Shown in pieces: positions 11,653-23,638 of a stretch of DNA of 64,000 nt (positions are counted from its first letter, which is position 1; each line of letters begins with the position of its first letter). The translations under genes were made by a program, and so were the position numbers. The stretch covers positions 7,813,001-7,877,000 of the forward strand of contig NC_003075.7 of NCBI RefSeq assembly GCF_000001735.4, in the 5' to 3' direction. This DNA is from Arabidopsis thaliana. Lineage: Eukaryota; Streptophyta; Magnoliopsida; Brassicales; Brassicaceae. The notes under the pieces were generated by a model. It did not search any database and was not told the DNA's origin. It worked only from the letters and a program-made list of their open reading frames with translations.

Positions 11653-13605
11653 TTAATTACAAATGGCAAGCTTGGCGTTCCAATCATCAACTACTCCGTA
11701 ATCAAGGCTGAGCTCAGTCATGGGAGGGATGTTTTCAGCAGCGAAAAGCATGACTCTAGGGAACATGAGACTGTTGTGATCATGGAGTACAAACTGGACA
11801 ATGACATTCGGATCAGTACTGTGGCTTATGTAACAAGCAACATTCCTCATCTTGGACACATCCATTGCGAAATCAACCGGAGGAATATCAGGATAAGAAG
11901 GCCGCTCGAAATCAGCAAGGACCTGAGACAGATCTCCCCAATCTTCCCATCTCGCAGAAGAGAAACGAGCAGGATATACCAATGTATCACCGTTCATGGT
12001 CAGAATGTTGGCTTGTTCCCTTGTCAAAGCAACCCCAGCATACTCACAAATAAAAGCACCAGCATGTAATACATCCAAAGACCGAACTCCCCAACCCGTT
12101 TCCAGTGACCTAAACACTTCTAGCCTATTCCTCAAACCCTTTTGAGTCACACGGTTTCGACAGCTTGGAGGGCACTGACACGCTGATCCACATTCATGTA
12201 TCAACGGTTTCTGTCTTATTAGCGTCCCATTATAATCATAAGCAATCTCACCTGAATTCTTGGCTTCACAAAGGCAGCCACTGCCACAACCATTGACACA
12301 GTCACATCCACTTGCATTACCACTTTGCTGAACAAATAAGCCAGGAGGAAACGAAGTTTGCGCAAGATACTCATAATACAAAGGTTCTTGATCGCTGTCA
12401 ATGTCGTTAAACAAATAGACAGGAACATTCTCCTTCCCATTCGAGATATCGAAATTGATGTAACCTCTCGGTCTCACAGACAATGGATTAGTCTTAAGAG
12501 TCCTAGCAAACTTCAACACCGAACTACCCATCTCAGCCTGTCCTTCAATCCTCTCCAACCGATATTTAAACACACCGAAACCAGACTTCCCAACATCAAA
12601 CCAAGAATCAACAATCCTAAACAACCCATCATAAACATAAACTCTACTAGAAACCTCATTCTCATACTTCAACCCTCTAATAACTCTCACTTCAATCCCA
12701 TAATACATACTCCGTTCCATCGCAAGGTTTCCACCTTCCAGCCTCTGATGTTCAGCTTGCCTTCCAAGCCTATCTTGTCCACCCTGACCTGTATACATAA
12801 TCACATCTCCTTGATCATCATCATCCTCATACCCACCAGAAACAATCACACTAGTAGCTATTGGCTCCCCATTAGAACTAAGACTCCCTGTAAGAAAATC
12901 GATCCCAGATTGAGGGTGTCCATGTAAGCCCATGACACATAACTCAAACCTAAAGAAGAAGATATCCCCAACTTGAACACCGGGAATCGAACCGACGATT
13001 CGTTTATCACGATTCATCCACAACATACAATCTCTCATCATTGAACCAGCTTTACCAGCTTTACCATCAGCTCTAGCTCTTCTTCCACCAACCCCATTAC
13101 GTTTAGCTTCTTCCATCATCAAAAACATCCTAAGAGAATCATAAATCATTCTCGTCTTCCTCACATGTTCACGAAACTGTCTCTCACTTTCAGGTCCAAC
13201 ATCAGTGATCCTCACTAGCTCCGACGAACGTGGCTGCGGTCTAGGTCGTTGAGTAGCAACCGACGGTGAAGAGTCACTGGTTGAGTAAGGATTCGGTTCC
13301 GGTTCCGGATTCTCCTCAACCGGTACGATTGCTCCGGTTAAGGAATCAAGAACCGCAACATCATCGTGACGTTGAAGCCGTTGAGCGAAAGCAGACCGGG
13401 CTGACTCGGCGACGGTGTTGTAATCTGAGGAAAAGTCTGTGGCTTCGTTGAAATCGGAGACGGCTGATGAAATTAGGGCTTGTGGGTTTGTGTTTGGAAG
13501 TTGAAAGGCCAAGTTTTGGGTTGATTCAGTGACTGGTTCAAGCTTTGGGATCAGTGAAGGTGACGGATTTAGAGACGGATCAAGAGGAATGTGAGAAGAA
13601 CCCAT
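11653..13605 (-). CDS. SUVH9: SUVH9, SRA-SET domain protein of RNA-directed DNA methylation, 650 aa
   Basis: An intronless 650-codon frame. I place the start at the ATG at 13605 (MGSSHIPLDP). Upstream codons are open but contain no ATG. A Pro/Ser-rich N-terminus precedes an SRA/YDG domain at about residues 204-355 (GVQVGDIFFFRFELCVMGLHG, then GGNLAMERSMYYGIEVRVIRG). A Cys-rich pre-SET follows (about 434-485: CDC, CGSGCLC, CGSACQC) and then a SET domain (about 493-637). The family's catalytic NHSxxPN appears as SHSTDPN and the usual YDYG as LDYG, and there is no post-SET Cys cluster. This agrees with the known biology: SUVH2 and SUVH9 lack methyltransferase activity, bind methylated DNA through SRA, and recruit RNA polymerase V with the DDR complex in the nucleus. 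From memory this is AT4G13460. Confidence 0.97.
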   Translation of the reverse strand: MGSSHIPLDPSLNPSPSLIPKLEPVTESTQNLAFQLPNTNPQALISSAVSDFNEATDFSSDYNTVAESARSAFAQRLQRHDDVAVLDSLTGAIVPVEENPEPEPNPYSTSDSSPSVATQRPRPQPRSSELVRITDVGPESERQFREHVRKTRMIYDSLRMFLMMEEAKRNGVGGRRARADGKAGKAGSMMRDCMLWMNRDKRIVGSIPGVQVGDIFFFRFELCVMGLHGHPQSGIDFLTGSLSSNGEPIATSVIVSGGYEDDDDQGDVIMYTGQGGQDRLGRQAEHQRLEGGNLAMERSMYYGIEVRVIRGLKYENEVSSRVYVYDGLFRIVDSWFDVGKSGFGVFKYRLERIEGQAEMGSSVLKFARTLKTNPLSVRPRGYINFDISNGKENVPVYLFNDIDSDQEPLYYEYLAQTSFPPGLFVQQSGNASGCDCVNGCGSGCLCEAKNSGEIAYDYNGTLIRQKPLIHECGSACQCPPSCRNRVTQKGLRNRLEVFRSLETGWGVRSLDVLHAGAFICEYAGVALTREQANILTMNGDTLVYPARFSSARWEDWGDLSQVLADFERPSYPDIPPVDFAMDVSKMRNVACYISHSTDPNVIVQFVLHDHNSLMFPRVMLFAAENIPPMTELSLDYGVVDDWNAKLAICN

Positions 13606-14870
13606 TTTTTGCAACGAGAAGCGAAATGGGTTTGACGAGTTTATCAGAGAAATCGAAGAAATGGGTTTTGTTTGGAGAACACCTTTCAAGCTAAATCCAT
13701 GGCGGAGAAGAAGCTCTTACACAAATATTTTCCTACAGAATCTAATGTGTTTTTTCTTTAGATTTGCTTTTAATATAAAGTTGTGATATTGAGAAATTAT
13801 GATACGATTATTCCAAAAAAAAATAGCCGGAAAAAAAATGAAAAATTTCATACCTTTTATGTGTTGAAATCTAAATTTGAAGATCTCTTTAGGATGAAAA
13901 AGAGCTCTCTTGGTACTCAAATTTCTGGGTAAAAATGGTGGTGTGTTTGATTTGGTGTATAAGGCCAGACCAAACACACCACACCCGTTTATTTTGGTTT
14001 GTAGCGATGACGTGTCGTAACACGTTCAGGATAAATATTATAAAATATTTTTATTAGAAAAGATTGCAGTATAGAGATTATTAAAAAAAAATTAATAAAT
14101 TTAGGAAACATAATTTTTTTAATATATTTAGTAAAATTATAATTTTATAATATGGAAATAAGGTTTTCCAAATATCTAAGTTTTTTATTTTTTTAAAATT
14201 TGAATAAAAATTTCTTTCTATATATTATATAATTTCTTTCTATTTTTTAAACTTGAATAATTTTTCTTGATATCTAATATCTTTCTGTATTTTAACTTTG
14301 AATAAATTTCTTTTGGTATATTCTGGATATCGGATTTTTTTCTATTTATTGAACCTTGAATAACTTTTTTTTAATATCTAATTTCTTTTTTTTTTGAAAC
14401 AATAAAATATCTTTATATCGTAAGTGTGTCGCAACACATTCAGGATAAATATTACGAAAGTATTTATTAGAAAAAGTCGTGATATAGAAATTGTAAAAAA
14501 AGGAGAAAATTTTAGGAAAGTAGGCATAAATAATCAATAAAAATATTTTAATTCACAAACTAATCTAACAAAAATATGGTGTGTAACTTTTATAAGAATG
14601 TCCATTTTATCTTTTTATACATATCATTTACATACACACTTCCTTTCTTCATATCCTTTTTAACTTAATATTTTCATCTTCATCTTTATCTTGAAACGAT
14701 AACGTGCATAGACATTTTTTCATAAAATAATTAAGAAACAATAGTCAGGTTTTTGCTATATGCAGAGTAATGGGCGGGAGACTTTGCGTCCACAATTTTA
14801 TAGAAGACATTTGAGTAAGAAGATCAACATCGTGCATTTGTGCTACCACACATTTTTTTTTCTTTTCTTT
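13606..14870. other. SUVH9 upstream region and AT-rich spacer with a hairpin-bearing repeat
   Basis: The left part should contain the SUVH9 promoter and 5' UTR. About 14010-14110 and 14416-14520 are diverged direct copies of one sequence that starts with a small hairpin (CGTGTCGTAACACG / TGTGTCGCAACACA) followed by TTCAGGATAAATATTA. Between them are T-rich stretches with repeated TTGAATAA...TTTCTTT. The repeat family is not recognised; a DNA-transposon or Helitron derivative is possible. Confidence 0.55.
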
Positions 14871-15998
14871 ATAAATTTAAAATTTATTCACAAAAAAAAG
14901 ACGGTTTTACAATAAATGCATCGTTTAGCCAAAAAATTTAAAAACTGAACAAGTACAAACTGAATAGAAGATCTAACGACAATGAGTGCTAAACCAATAT
15001 CGTAGCCCGCTCTTGTAGATGGGTGAACCTGAAGTAGCCAAAGTACTCAACCGATTCCGCATATTCTTATCGATCATTTTGGCAAGAGAAGGAGCTGGAA
15101 TGGGTGACTCGCCATGCCTTCTCCCATTTCTCTCTTTCCAAAGACTGTGAGTAGTGAGCTGAAACACATATCGGAAAACAAACATGTGAATTTGCGTCAA
15201 GGCCGAACTTGTAGATAGATCAACAAGAGAGTCCCAACGAGTCGTATAACGTGAACCCAACATATCCCTCGTAAGAGCTGACCAAGCATGAGAGGAGTAA
15301 GAGCAAGAGAAAAAAAAGATGATCCCTTGTTTCTACTTCCGTTTGACAGAGCACACAACCCCCTGTAAGCGTCGCCATTCCACTTTAATAATCTGTCCCC
15401 CGTAGCTAGACGGTTTCGAATGGCTAACCAAAACATGAATGAGAGTTTAGGAAGTGGAGTTTTGAAACCATACTCCCTTGAACCATTCACACGTTGGAGT
15501 GGACTCACGAATCTCATACCAAGTGTCCCGAGAGAAGAACTTATGCTTGAAGGAACCGTTGCAGCATTTCCAGAGAGGAATGTCACATGTTGGGTCATGA
15601 CGTTGTCGGAGAGCATCAATTTCGTCTTCGATAGAGTTTAGAGTGGCCGTACGGTGTCTTCGACGCACATGAGACCGGAGAACATCAGCAACAGACCAAG
15701 ATGAAGAGATACCCATATCAATACAACCTCGGGCTCCCAATACCTCATATAAAGACCCAAGAGAACACCAATTGTCATACCAAAAAGAAGTACCTAAACC
15801 CGAGTGAACTTCCATTTTAAAAAGGTTTTTGGCTTTATCTCTATACTTCAAGATCTTCTGCCACATCCAAGAACCCAACGTACTTCTCCCCCGAGGTGAC
15901 CAGAACGATCTACCATGAAGCAGATTTAAACGGATCCAATTAGCCCAAAGCGAGTCTTTAGCTGAACAAATTCTCCAAATAAGCTTCATAATGCACAC
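14849..15998 (-). mobile_element. 5'-truncated, frameshifted LINE tail (zf-RVT region)
   Basis: On the minus strand, three overlapping frames (15998-15447, 15619-15197, 15263-14973) together encode the C-terminal region of a plant L1 polyprotein. They give SLWANWIRLNLLHGRSFW, GTSFWYDNW, WLAIRNRLATGDRLLKW and the LWKERNGRRHG basic tail. Joining them needs two frameshifts, so the copy is dead. The T run at about 14849-14858 is a likely remnant of its poly(A). The RT catalytic domain is missing, as in 5'-truncated LINE insertions. Confidence 0.88.
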
Positions 15999-16227
15999 AT
16001 TTCCATCGAGCTCCGGATTATCTCACCGCATTAAATGACCATAGTGATGTTTTCTGCTACGATATTATGTGTCATGATATATTTTTAACATATACAAGTT
16101 TCTAGATGCTTTCTTATATACAAGTTTGCTACTTCTCCATTGACTTACGATCTTATGGTATGAAGCGCAAATTCTCTTTTATCTTTTCATTTTTTAAAAT
16201 TAATTTTTCAACTTTTCCTTTTTTTTT

Positions 16228-16512
16228 TCTTTTACCACTACCACAATTATTTCTACACCACCATATTGTCATCACCATCCCTGTTGCAACTGCCCAACTA
16301 CCACCACAGCCACCATCACCATCGTCACAACCATCGTAGCTGGCCAACCGCAACCACAACCACAACCACCACCTGGCTGTTACCACCACGACCACTGCAA
16401 CCATAACAACCATCACCACTACCACGTCATTACCATCACCATGATCGCAACCTCCGCGCGCAACCAGTACCTCCATCATCATTACCACTACTACTACAAT
16501 CAAGACCACCAC
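16228..16512. repeat. degenerate CAC/ACC/ATC triplet tract
   Basis: About 280 bp made almost wholly of CAN/ACN triplets (ACCACC, CATCACCAT, ACAACCACC) in plus orientation. It can be read as a long His/Thr/Pro-like frame on one strand and Val/Met on the other, but this is composition, not a gene. A second tract of the same kind in the opposite orientation lies at 27783-27930. Confidence 0.8.
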
Positions 16513-17640
16513 CAAATCATCATGAAAAAAGATTTTAACATGGAAAGAACCCTTTTACTTATCATAATTTTTTTTCTTGTTTATATATGCTTTAAAATCC
16601 AAATCATGATACAAGTAGAAAAAAATATAAATCCTTTTTTTAGAAGTATTATGAACTTCATTTTTTTGAACACAAAAATGTAAGGTAAATAAATAAAAAA
16701 TTAATGAAGAAAAACCTCACACATGTCAATATTATTTTTTCTTTCTTGGCATATACACCAACAAAGGGGAAAGTAGAATTTTCACACCTCCATTCGGTCT
16801 TACGTGTGAAGTTGACCAGCATCGACTCCTTCATATGCATATGTGTCCAGTAAGAAAGTATGTATGTGCAAAGTTCGTTACTTTTGTTGTATAATTTTTG
16901 TGGGTGACTAACAATAATTTGGTTACGACGCTTCTATTAGTGAAATAACTTCAACCCTAATTTGGGGAAAGAGTTGATATCTAGACTCATAAGTAATGAC
17001 GAAAACGGAAAAATAGTTAGTGGTTTTTTTTTTTGACAACGGAACCAATTGGTAACAAATGTTATTTTTGGTTATAGAGATTTTTGTTGTAAAGACTTTA
17101 ACTGTTGAAACTTTGGCTGTAAAGATTTTAACTGTAAAATATAAGTTTAATCTACAGATACATTTTTGCAGTTATTTTGTGAAATAAATCCTGAAGTTGG
17201 AACTTATTTACAATGGCTGCCACTGGATTTTAATTCTTTGTTTTTTTTTTAATTGATGGTTTAAATTTTTTTACGGCAATTAATTGTGTAACAAACCAAA
17301 AAGATTCGAAATATATGGAAATCACTTATGTCACGCAAAACATAATAAATTATGTTCTCCTTATCTCACCTACAATATTCACTAAATCTTAAAACAACTA
17401 AAATTTAAACTATTTGAATTATTTGTATTAAATTTCGACAATTAATTAAAACAAACATTGTGAAACAAACCAAAATATATTTACGATCCCATAAAATAAG
17501 CAAACCCCAATTATATGTGCACCTAAACACATTCCTTATCTTGGTTTGAATATGCCATAGAATTAAAAGTCCATCACTTTTTCGGCATAAAATCACAATC
17601 ACAACTAATTCCACAACTAATATTTAAACTTATAAAAAAA
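16513..17640. other. AT-rich spacer, no gene seen
   Basis: Short open frames only, with no family signature. Runs of T near 17023-17034 and 17240-17250. Confidence 0.5.
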
Positions 17641-17893
17641 TAAAATATCATGAGACGAAAAATATAGCGGGACGGGTTTGGATTAATATGATATATAGCA
17701 AGACAGGTTTGAATTGATATAACATAGGTTAAAGATTTATTTTATTATTTTATCATCACTAATTTTTCTAGTTACACATTAATATAAAATTATATAACTT
17801 TAATACTAAACTAAAACCATAAAATTAAATTTAATATTATTATATATAAAAATAAACTATTTGCCTCGTGGTGTACCACGGGTTAAATCCTAG
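17640..17893 (+). mobile_element. Helitron 3' end (non-autonomous, ATREP-like)
   Basis: The segment ends CGTGGTGTACCACG (a hairpin of 5-bp arms) then GGTTAAATC and CTAG followed by T. That is the 3' signature of Arabidopsis Helitrons: a short hairpin about 10 bp before CTRR, inserted between A and T. Interior text such as GCGGGACGGGTTTGG and AAGACAGGTTTGAATTG is typical of these elements. I could not place the 5' TC end, so the left boundary is arbitrary. Confidence 0.7.
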
Positions 17894-19400
17894 TTGGTAT
17901 ATATTATGGCAGTAAAATTGTAGTTTCAAATAATATAAATTATACCGGAAATTAATTCGGATGATGATATAACGAAGAATTTATATATAAATATTAGATT
18001 TTGTTATCAAATTTCTACATCTTATCATTAAATTTTAATATATATTTTTTTCTTATATAGAAAAATAGATATTAAAATAACAAGAAAATAATCATCATGA
18101 CTATTTTTCATTAAGAACAATTCTTCGACCACACCATCCTAACTTAATAGATTACATGTTATAGTTAACAATTGTTTTTGTACGATAAAGCTTTTGGTTT
18201 TCATTTCTTAGCGAATCTTAAACATTAGAAATGTTACGGACAACAGATAAATTTACTGACGCTCTTATACATCTACGTACTATGAATGCGACATAGTCTT
18301 TCAATGACATCTTGTTGCGCGATCTTAGTCTAACTATTGACAAATGAATTTAAGAAAAGTAAGTCACGCTATTATTTCTCTTTGATTTGGGTTTTTCTAT
18401 TATCACAATGGAGAGAGTATGAAAGGTTTTAAAATTACATTTTAAGAAAGTTATTTTTTGTTATTCATCTAATAATAATAAGAATGTAAGTAATTTCCAA
18501 CATCAGTAGATTATATTAACTAACTTTAATTGTGCAACCGTGTGGAAACTCATGATGAATCGACCCCAATGTCCAAACTCTTCACCATCTTACCTACTCA
18601 TCCGTCCAAAAGCTCCTCAACTTTTTTTGTGGTTTAGTCAAAGTCCAAAAGGTAGCTGGAGATGGATTGGTCACGACTGACGAGTGCTCAACAGCCATAT
18701 TCGGTTTGGTATCAATAACTTTGATGATGATGTCCAAAAGAAACTATGATTTAGATATGGAGTTTACGCCACTTTCATTTTAAACAAAAATACAAATTTT
18801 AAAAGACAATTCCCTCTCTTGCAAATAAAAGTTGTTTACAATTATAGTAAGCATAATGTCGCTCCAAAAGAGAAATATAGTTTTGGTCCTGTCTCGTCCA
18901 GGAATTTGTATTATGGTCAGTAGAGCTACAACATATAGCTCCCCAATTTAGAGATATTTAAATTGCTTAACATTTGAACTTTTGGTGTAAATATTCTAAA
19001 ATACGTCTTCGGCTGATAATGTAGTTTTTATTTCCGGAAGAATTTATGATGACGTTTTAAGTGGACATAAAGATTGTGATCTTATGTTAGAGACATAAAT
19101 CAAATCAACATAAGCGTAGGCCGGTGATGCAAAAGTAAATGCTAGTTTAGATGGATAATGATTCTGCACACTCATACTTTATATATATCTTAGTTCTATT
19201 AACTTTCAGCCTAATTTTCTTTTAATTTAGAACTTTTGTTTTGACCAGATTATGCTTATTGGATTTTTTTTCCTTATTGATTCTGTTTTTTTTTTTTTTT
19301 GTCTAAAACAAACCTAAAAGAGATGTGAAAGAAGATGAGGTCATTTCCAACAAAATTTCCTATGATTAAAGTAAATAACCCAACTGGAAAATCGACGATT
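17894..19400. other. AT-rich spacer, no gene seen
   Basis: No coding region or RNA gene was recognised. A 15-nt T run near 19287-19301 precedes the next LINE fragment but is not clearly its tail. Confidence 0.5.
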
Positions 19401-19824
19401 TCTAGAGAATTATGTGGAGAACCCGACGAGTTTGGTATTAGAGTTATGTCTCCTATGTGGAGAATCTGCTGAAACAAAAGATCATATATTCTTTGTTTGT
19501 CCATATACTTCCCCTAAATGGTCCGACCTCACACCTAACCTACTTGAATCGGGTTTATCACCTAATAGGAACGACATTTTTCATCACCTTTATTCTTTCC
19601 ATCTTTACCATTTTGACGCTGTCCTATTCTGTCTTGTGTTCCAAGACACCATCTACCAGTTTGGCAAGAAATATACTGACATCGGCATGAACATGACCGT
19701 TACTCCATCTGATTTTCTAATTCGTAACATTGACAAGGCGGTTGGTAACCACCTTTGTTCCTTCCGTTACACTATAGCAAGTGCGGTTACCTTACGATTT
19801 TGTTACATTTATGTTACATGTTAG
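19400..19824 (+). pseudogene. LINE zf-RVT fragment
   Basis: The plus-strand frame carries LCLLCGESAETKDHIFFVCPYTSPKW, the zf-RVT zinc knuckle (CxxC...HxxxxC), then IDKAVGNHLCSFRYT, matching the conserved tail that follows it in Arabidopsis L1 elements. The first in-frame codon is not ATG and no RT domain lies upstream, so this is a relic. It is the third such tail in the first 20 kb. Confidence 0.8.
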
Positions 19825-22800
19825 TCAAAAAACAAATTCTTACTTATTGTAGATAACTCTTTTTTCGGTTGTTTATGTGCTCGTTCAACTGTCATATGAT
19901 AGTGTAGTGTGCTTAATTCATTTTTCTAGAGAAAACCAAGAAAGAATAAATAAACTAGAGTTAACAAACAGCAATTCCCTAAATACATGGACGCGATCGA
20001 TACTCACAATTATATCATATTCCTTTCCGCTATATAGATTAACCACAGACACAGTCACAGTCACATAAAACAATTTCCCCCCTAAACGACGTTATCCGTA
20101 TCTAAGATAGATTTACTAGAATACAAATTTTTAATAATAATGCGTTTAACTCGACCAACTTGTAAGATTCGTATGCTAAGCATTATCTTGAATGGTTGTT
20201 TAAAGAAGGAAAACAGTAACAAATTAACTAAATATTATAATATCATTAATGATGTCTCTTTTTGAATTTGGCCTACGGCCCAACAGAGATACATGCATAA
20301 CAGAAGAAGTGGCGAAAAAAGGTTTTGAAAACGAAATGTGTGGAACATATTCAGCTATATATAGGTATCTAAGTTAGGTCTATATTTACTATATATATAA
20401 TATATCTTCCACTTAGAAAGAAACCGTAGACTCATAAACATTTAATTAGCTTACTGTGAATGCAACGGGCTACATCTAGATATATCTACCTATGTTTGTT
20501 TTACTTGCATTTCACATGTTTCGTTTTAGATAATCAAATTTTCTTTTGTTTTATAGCGAGTTATTTTTTCTTATATTTTGAAGAAAAAATCTATAAAACA
20601 ATTTGTTTGGTAAAAATCCCACCAGATTCACCACATCCTTTAGATTTCTATATCTAACGAGTTCATTGTTTTTCCAAAGAACTTGTAACCACAAAGAAAT
20701 GTACATTGATGACAAAATAATCATAGATCTATAACGAACTTTTGAAACTACCATACTTTGAACTTTCATAGCTTAATGATATTACAAATCGAATGCATGA
20801 AACTAATTAATTTATATTTAACGGCCGCAATATGAGTTCTACAATGGTATCTGATTCCTGTTTTATTTTGACTCGTCATCACATATTATATTCTTGTTTT
20901 CATACATTATTATTTATTCTTTTAGCTGAAAAGTTTCTTGAAGTGATATTATATATGTTTGATCAAGTAGTTTATTTAATTGTAAAAGATAATGTATTCT
21001 TTTTATGATCTTTATTCATGTATATCTTTTGTGTTATGGAGATAAGTAAAAGCTAAACTCGAATAAGAAACGACAAATGTGCATCTTCAAATTTTCTTTT
21101 CTTTTTTCTCAAATGGAAATGTACTAAGTAATGTGGCAGTCTTAGTCTTTTTTTTTTTTTTTTTTTTTTTTGTGTCTTATTCTTAGTCTTGTTTGGGCAA
21201 TGGTTTGTGTTCTAGACAGACACTTGGACTGTTCCATTTTGAGACTGATTGCTCCAAAATCTTTAAGATAACAAAGCATCTAGAGAACTGCCTGATTTTT
21301 CCATGCCATTAGATGACGTTTTTTTATTATAAGTTAGAAATAGATTTCTTAGGTTTGGTGTATATCTCACATACTATATAGTTCAATAAACTTTTCATAT
21401 GAATTGATCAAGGAAATATCAAGTTGTGTTGATCAAAAATATCAATAAAAAAGATCAAGAAAATGTTGTCATAACCACGTGGTAATGGTCTGTTATTTTT
21501 ATTGTATTCATCAATGAAAAAGATCAACCCTATGGTTAGCACAGTAAGACTAGTACGCTACAATCATAATTAGTAATAAGGATATGCATAACATTAGTCC
21601 AAACTTCAAGCGTTAATATTATGTTATCATAAAAGTCTCTTGTTCCGATTACGCTGCATCTAACTAACCTTGTTTTGGTGTTGCTAAAGAGAGAAAAATT
21701 AGCAAATGTAGTCAAGGTCAACCTACAAGAAAAGGCTATGGATATGTTCCAGCTATAGCCAACCACATATATGGTTTATGCAAATCATTGTAATCCTATG
21801 GTGGGAAATAAACACGCTTATTAGCTGATCAATAAAATAATAGAGATTAGAAAAAGAGTAAAGAAGTGATAATAAAAGTGAAAAAAGTTTTATATTGGCT
21901 TTAAACCGGGCATGAAAGTTACAGTCCAGTTCTATGGATCCTCGGGTCAAAGTTTTGCAGTTCAAGATGTTTGGTGTTTGCACTACAAATAAAATAAGAG
22001 ATCATCACTTATCTTACCTAATCACTACCATGGTTATTCATTTGTAATATATAAAAAAAAAAACTTTTTGCAATTGTATTTCATATGTTTCACTTTTAAA
22101 ATATGTATAGAAACTTATATATTAAACAGAAATTATAACATACACCGGATCAAGCAGATAGATTTTCCTAATGATAGGAGAAATTTAGGATAAGATAGTA
22201 AAACCGAATGTCTTTCTTTTTTCTCTTTCAGAACTTTTAAAACTCTCCACCAATGTTGAGTTATATGTCTTATTTCTCTCATTTTCTTGTCTATCAGATA
22301 CACGTAATTCAAAATTTAGACGTTTGGTGAAAAGTGAAAGATCTCTCATATATTGAGTGGCAACAATGTTTATGATATCATCAAACTTTTTGATAACAAT
22401 ACAGGAAACGTTTTCAGAAAAAACAAAAAACCCTGCTATCAAACTTGGACTTTTGGACTTCGGTTTAGATGTGTAATTTGCGGTTCGCTTGCGGAAAAAT
22501 GTTTCCTAACCGACGGTACTGTCCTGTATCTTCGACGACCGTGTATACTCGGTACTAAAAGAAGAAAGGAAACCGGCGTTATGATACTCGGTACTAGTTA
22601 GTGATAATAGTGCTACAATCTTACAAAACTATCCACTGGTAAAGAGAATAATATAGGCCACCTGTCTTGTGGTGACGTTAAAAGGCCGTAAACTGTTTCA
22701 AACAAGTACATAATTTATTGCTAAAGTCCTGACGTGGAATCCAACGAACATAATTAAAAGAAAAAAAAGACTTAAGATCGATAGCATGTCTAAATTTCCT

Positions 22801-23505
22801 GAACACTTGGACGTATGTTACTGGTCTAGTTTAATATGTATTACTCCACCACCACCAATTGTTGTTAATTTTTTATTATGTTTTTAACCATTATAATTAA
22901 GGGGGCTACATATAGATATAGGCCTCTTTGAACCCATAGATACTGTACGTGTCACATATCTAAGTTCAACTTTTTTTTTGTGAATCTCTCTGTTGCGCAA
23001 AAAGAGTTTTGGATTTGATGCTTTAGAAATCGTTACCCAATGCCTTTAAACATTTCATTTTTAACCCCTACAATACCCTTTTTAGAAACCAATGAGACCC
23101 TTTTTCATTTAAAATTTATATTCATATGACACAAAACATTTTCTTTCTTCTAAGAATATGACAGCAAATATTACCTATTTATTTGTTCTGTCGTATATAT
23201 GTATTGATTAAACAACTTAAATTTATAGGCTGATATGATCTAGTAGCCTCTTTTATCCACATAGACTGTATACCCTTAATATGTTATAGGTTTTTCATCC
23301 TTGAAGTGGGGTTCTTTTGATACGATGATATGCTTAAAAACATAGACTATATATCTATCTATATATATCAAATAAGAATAATATTTTCATACAAAATATA
23401 ATATCATTTTCTTTTGATCTCCCTCACCATCTCTCTTAACATAAAAACAAAACAAAAAAGATAGTGAGGGAGAAAAGTGGTGGACCCAAGAAAGCTTTGT
23501 CAGTG
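19825..23505. other. 3.7-kb AT-rich spacer; right end is the MYB79 promoter
   Basis: No convincing gene. It contains the mini-insertion at 21140-21190 (listed separately) and several small ORFs without signatures. The last several hundred bases precede MYB79. Confidence 0.5.
21140..21190 (-). mobile_element. ultra-short retroposed insertion: poly(T) plus 9 nt between direct repeats
   Basis: TCTTAGTCTT occurs at 21140-21149 and again at 21181-21190. Between them lie about 22 T and then GTGTCTTAT. Read on the minus strand this is about 9 nt of unique sequence followed by poly(A), flanked by a 10-bp target duplication, the layout of a target-primed reverse transcription product truncated almost at once. 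Confidence 0.6.
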
Positions 23506-23515
23506 CATATATAAG
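23506..23515 (+). promoter_or_regulatory. putative TATA box of MYB79
   Basis: CATATATAAG lies about 125 bp before the ATG, a usual distance for a plant TATA box with a short 5' UTR. Other TA-rich stretches upstream (23345-23375) could also serve. Confidence 0.5.
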
Positions 23516-23638
23516 AACATAAGACATTAAGACAGAGTAGCACAGAGCTTCCATAACAAGACAAAGCCAAAGAGCAAAAGAGATCGGTAGATCTTATAGA
23601 GAGAACAAATTTTTCCTCAAATCAAAATCAGAAGAAGA

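Noticed and set aside
13606-13689. Longer SUVH9 start (28 extra residues upstream)
   Set aside because: The extension opens at a TTG codon and contains no ATG. MGSSHIP at 13605 is the first ATG in frame.
16153-16515. Val/Met-rich 120-codon frame on the minus strand
   Set aside because: It is the reverse of a CAC-triplet tract, so the open frame comes from composition.
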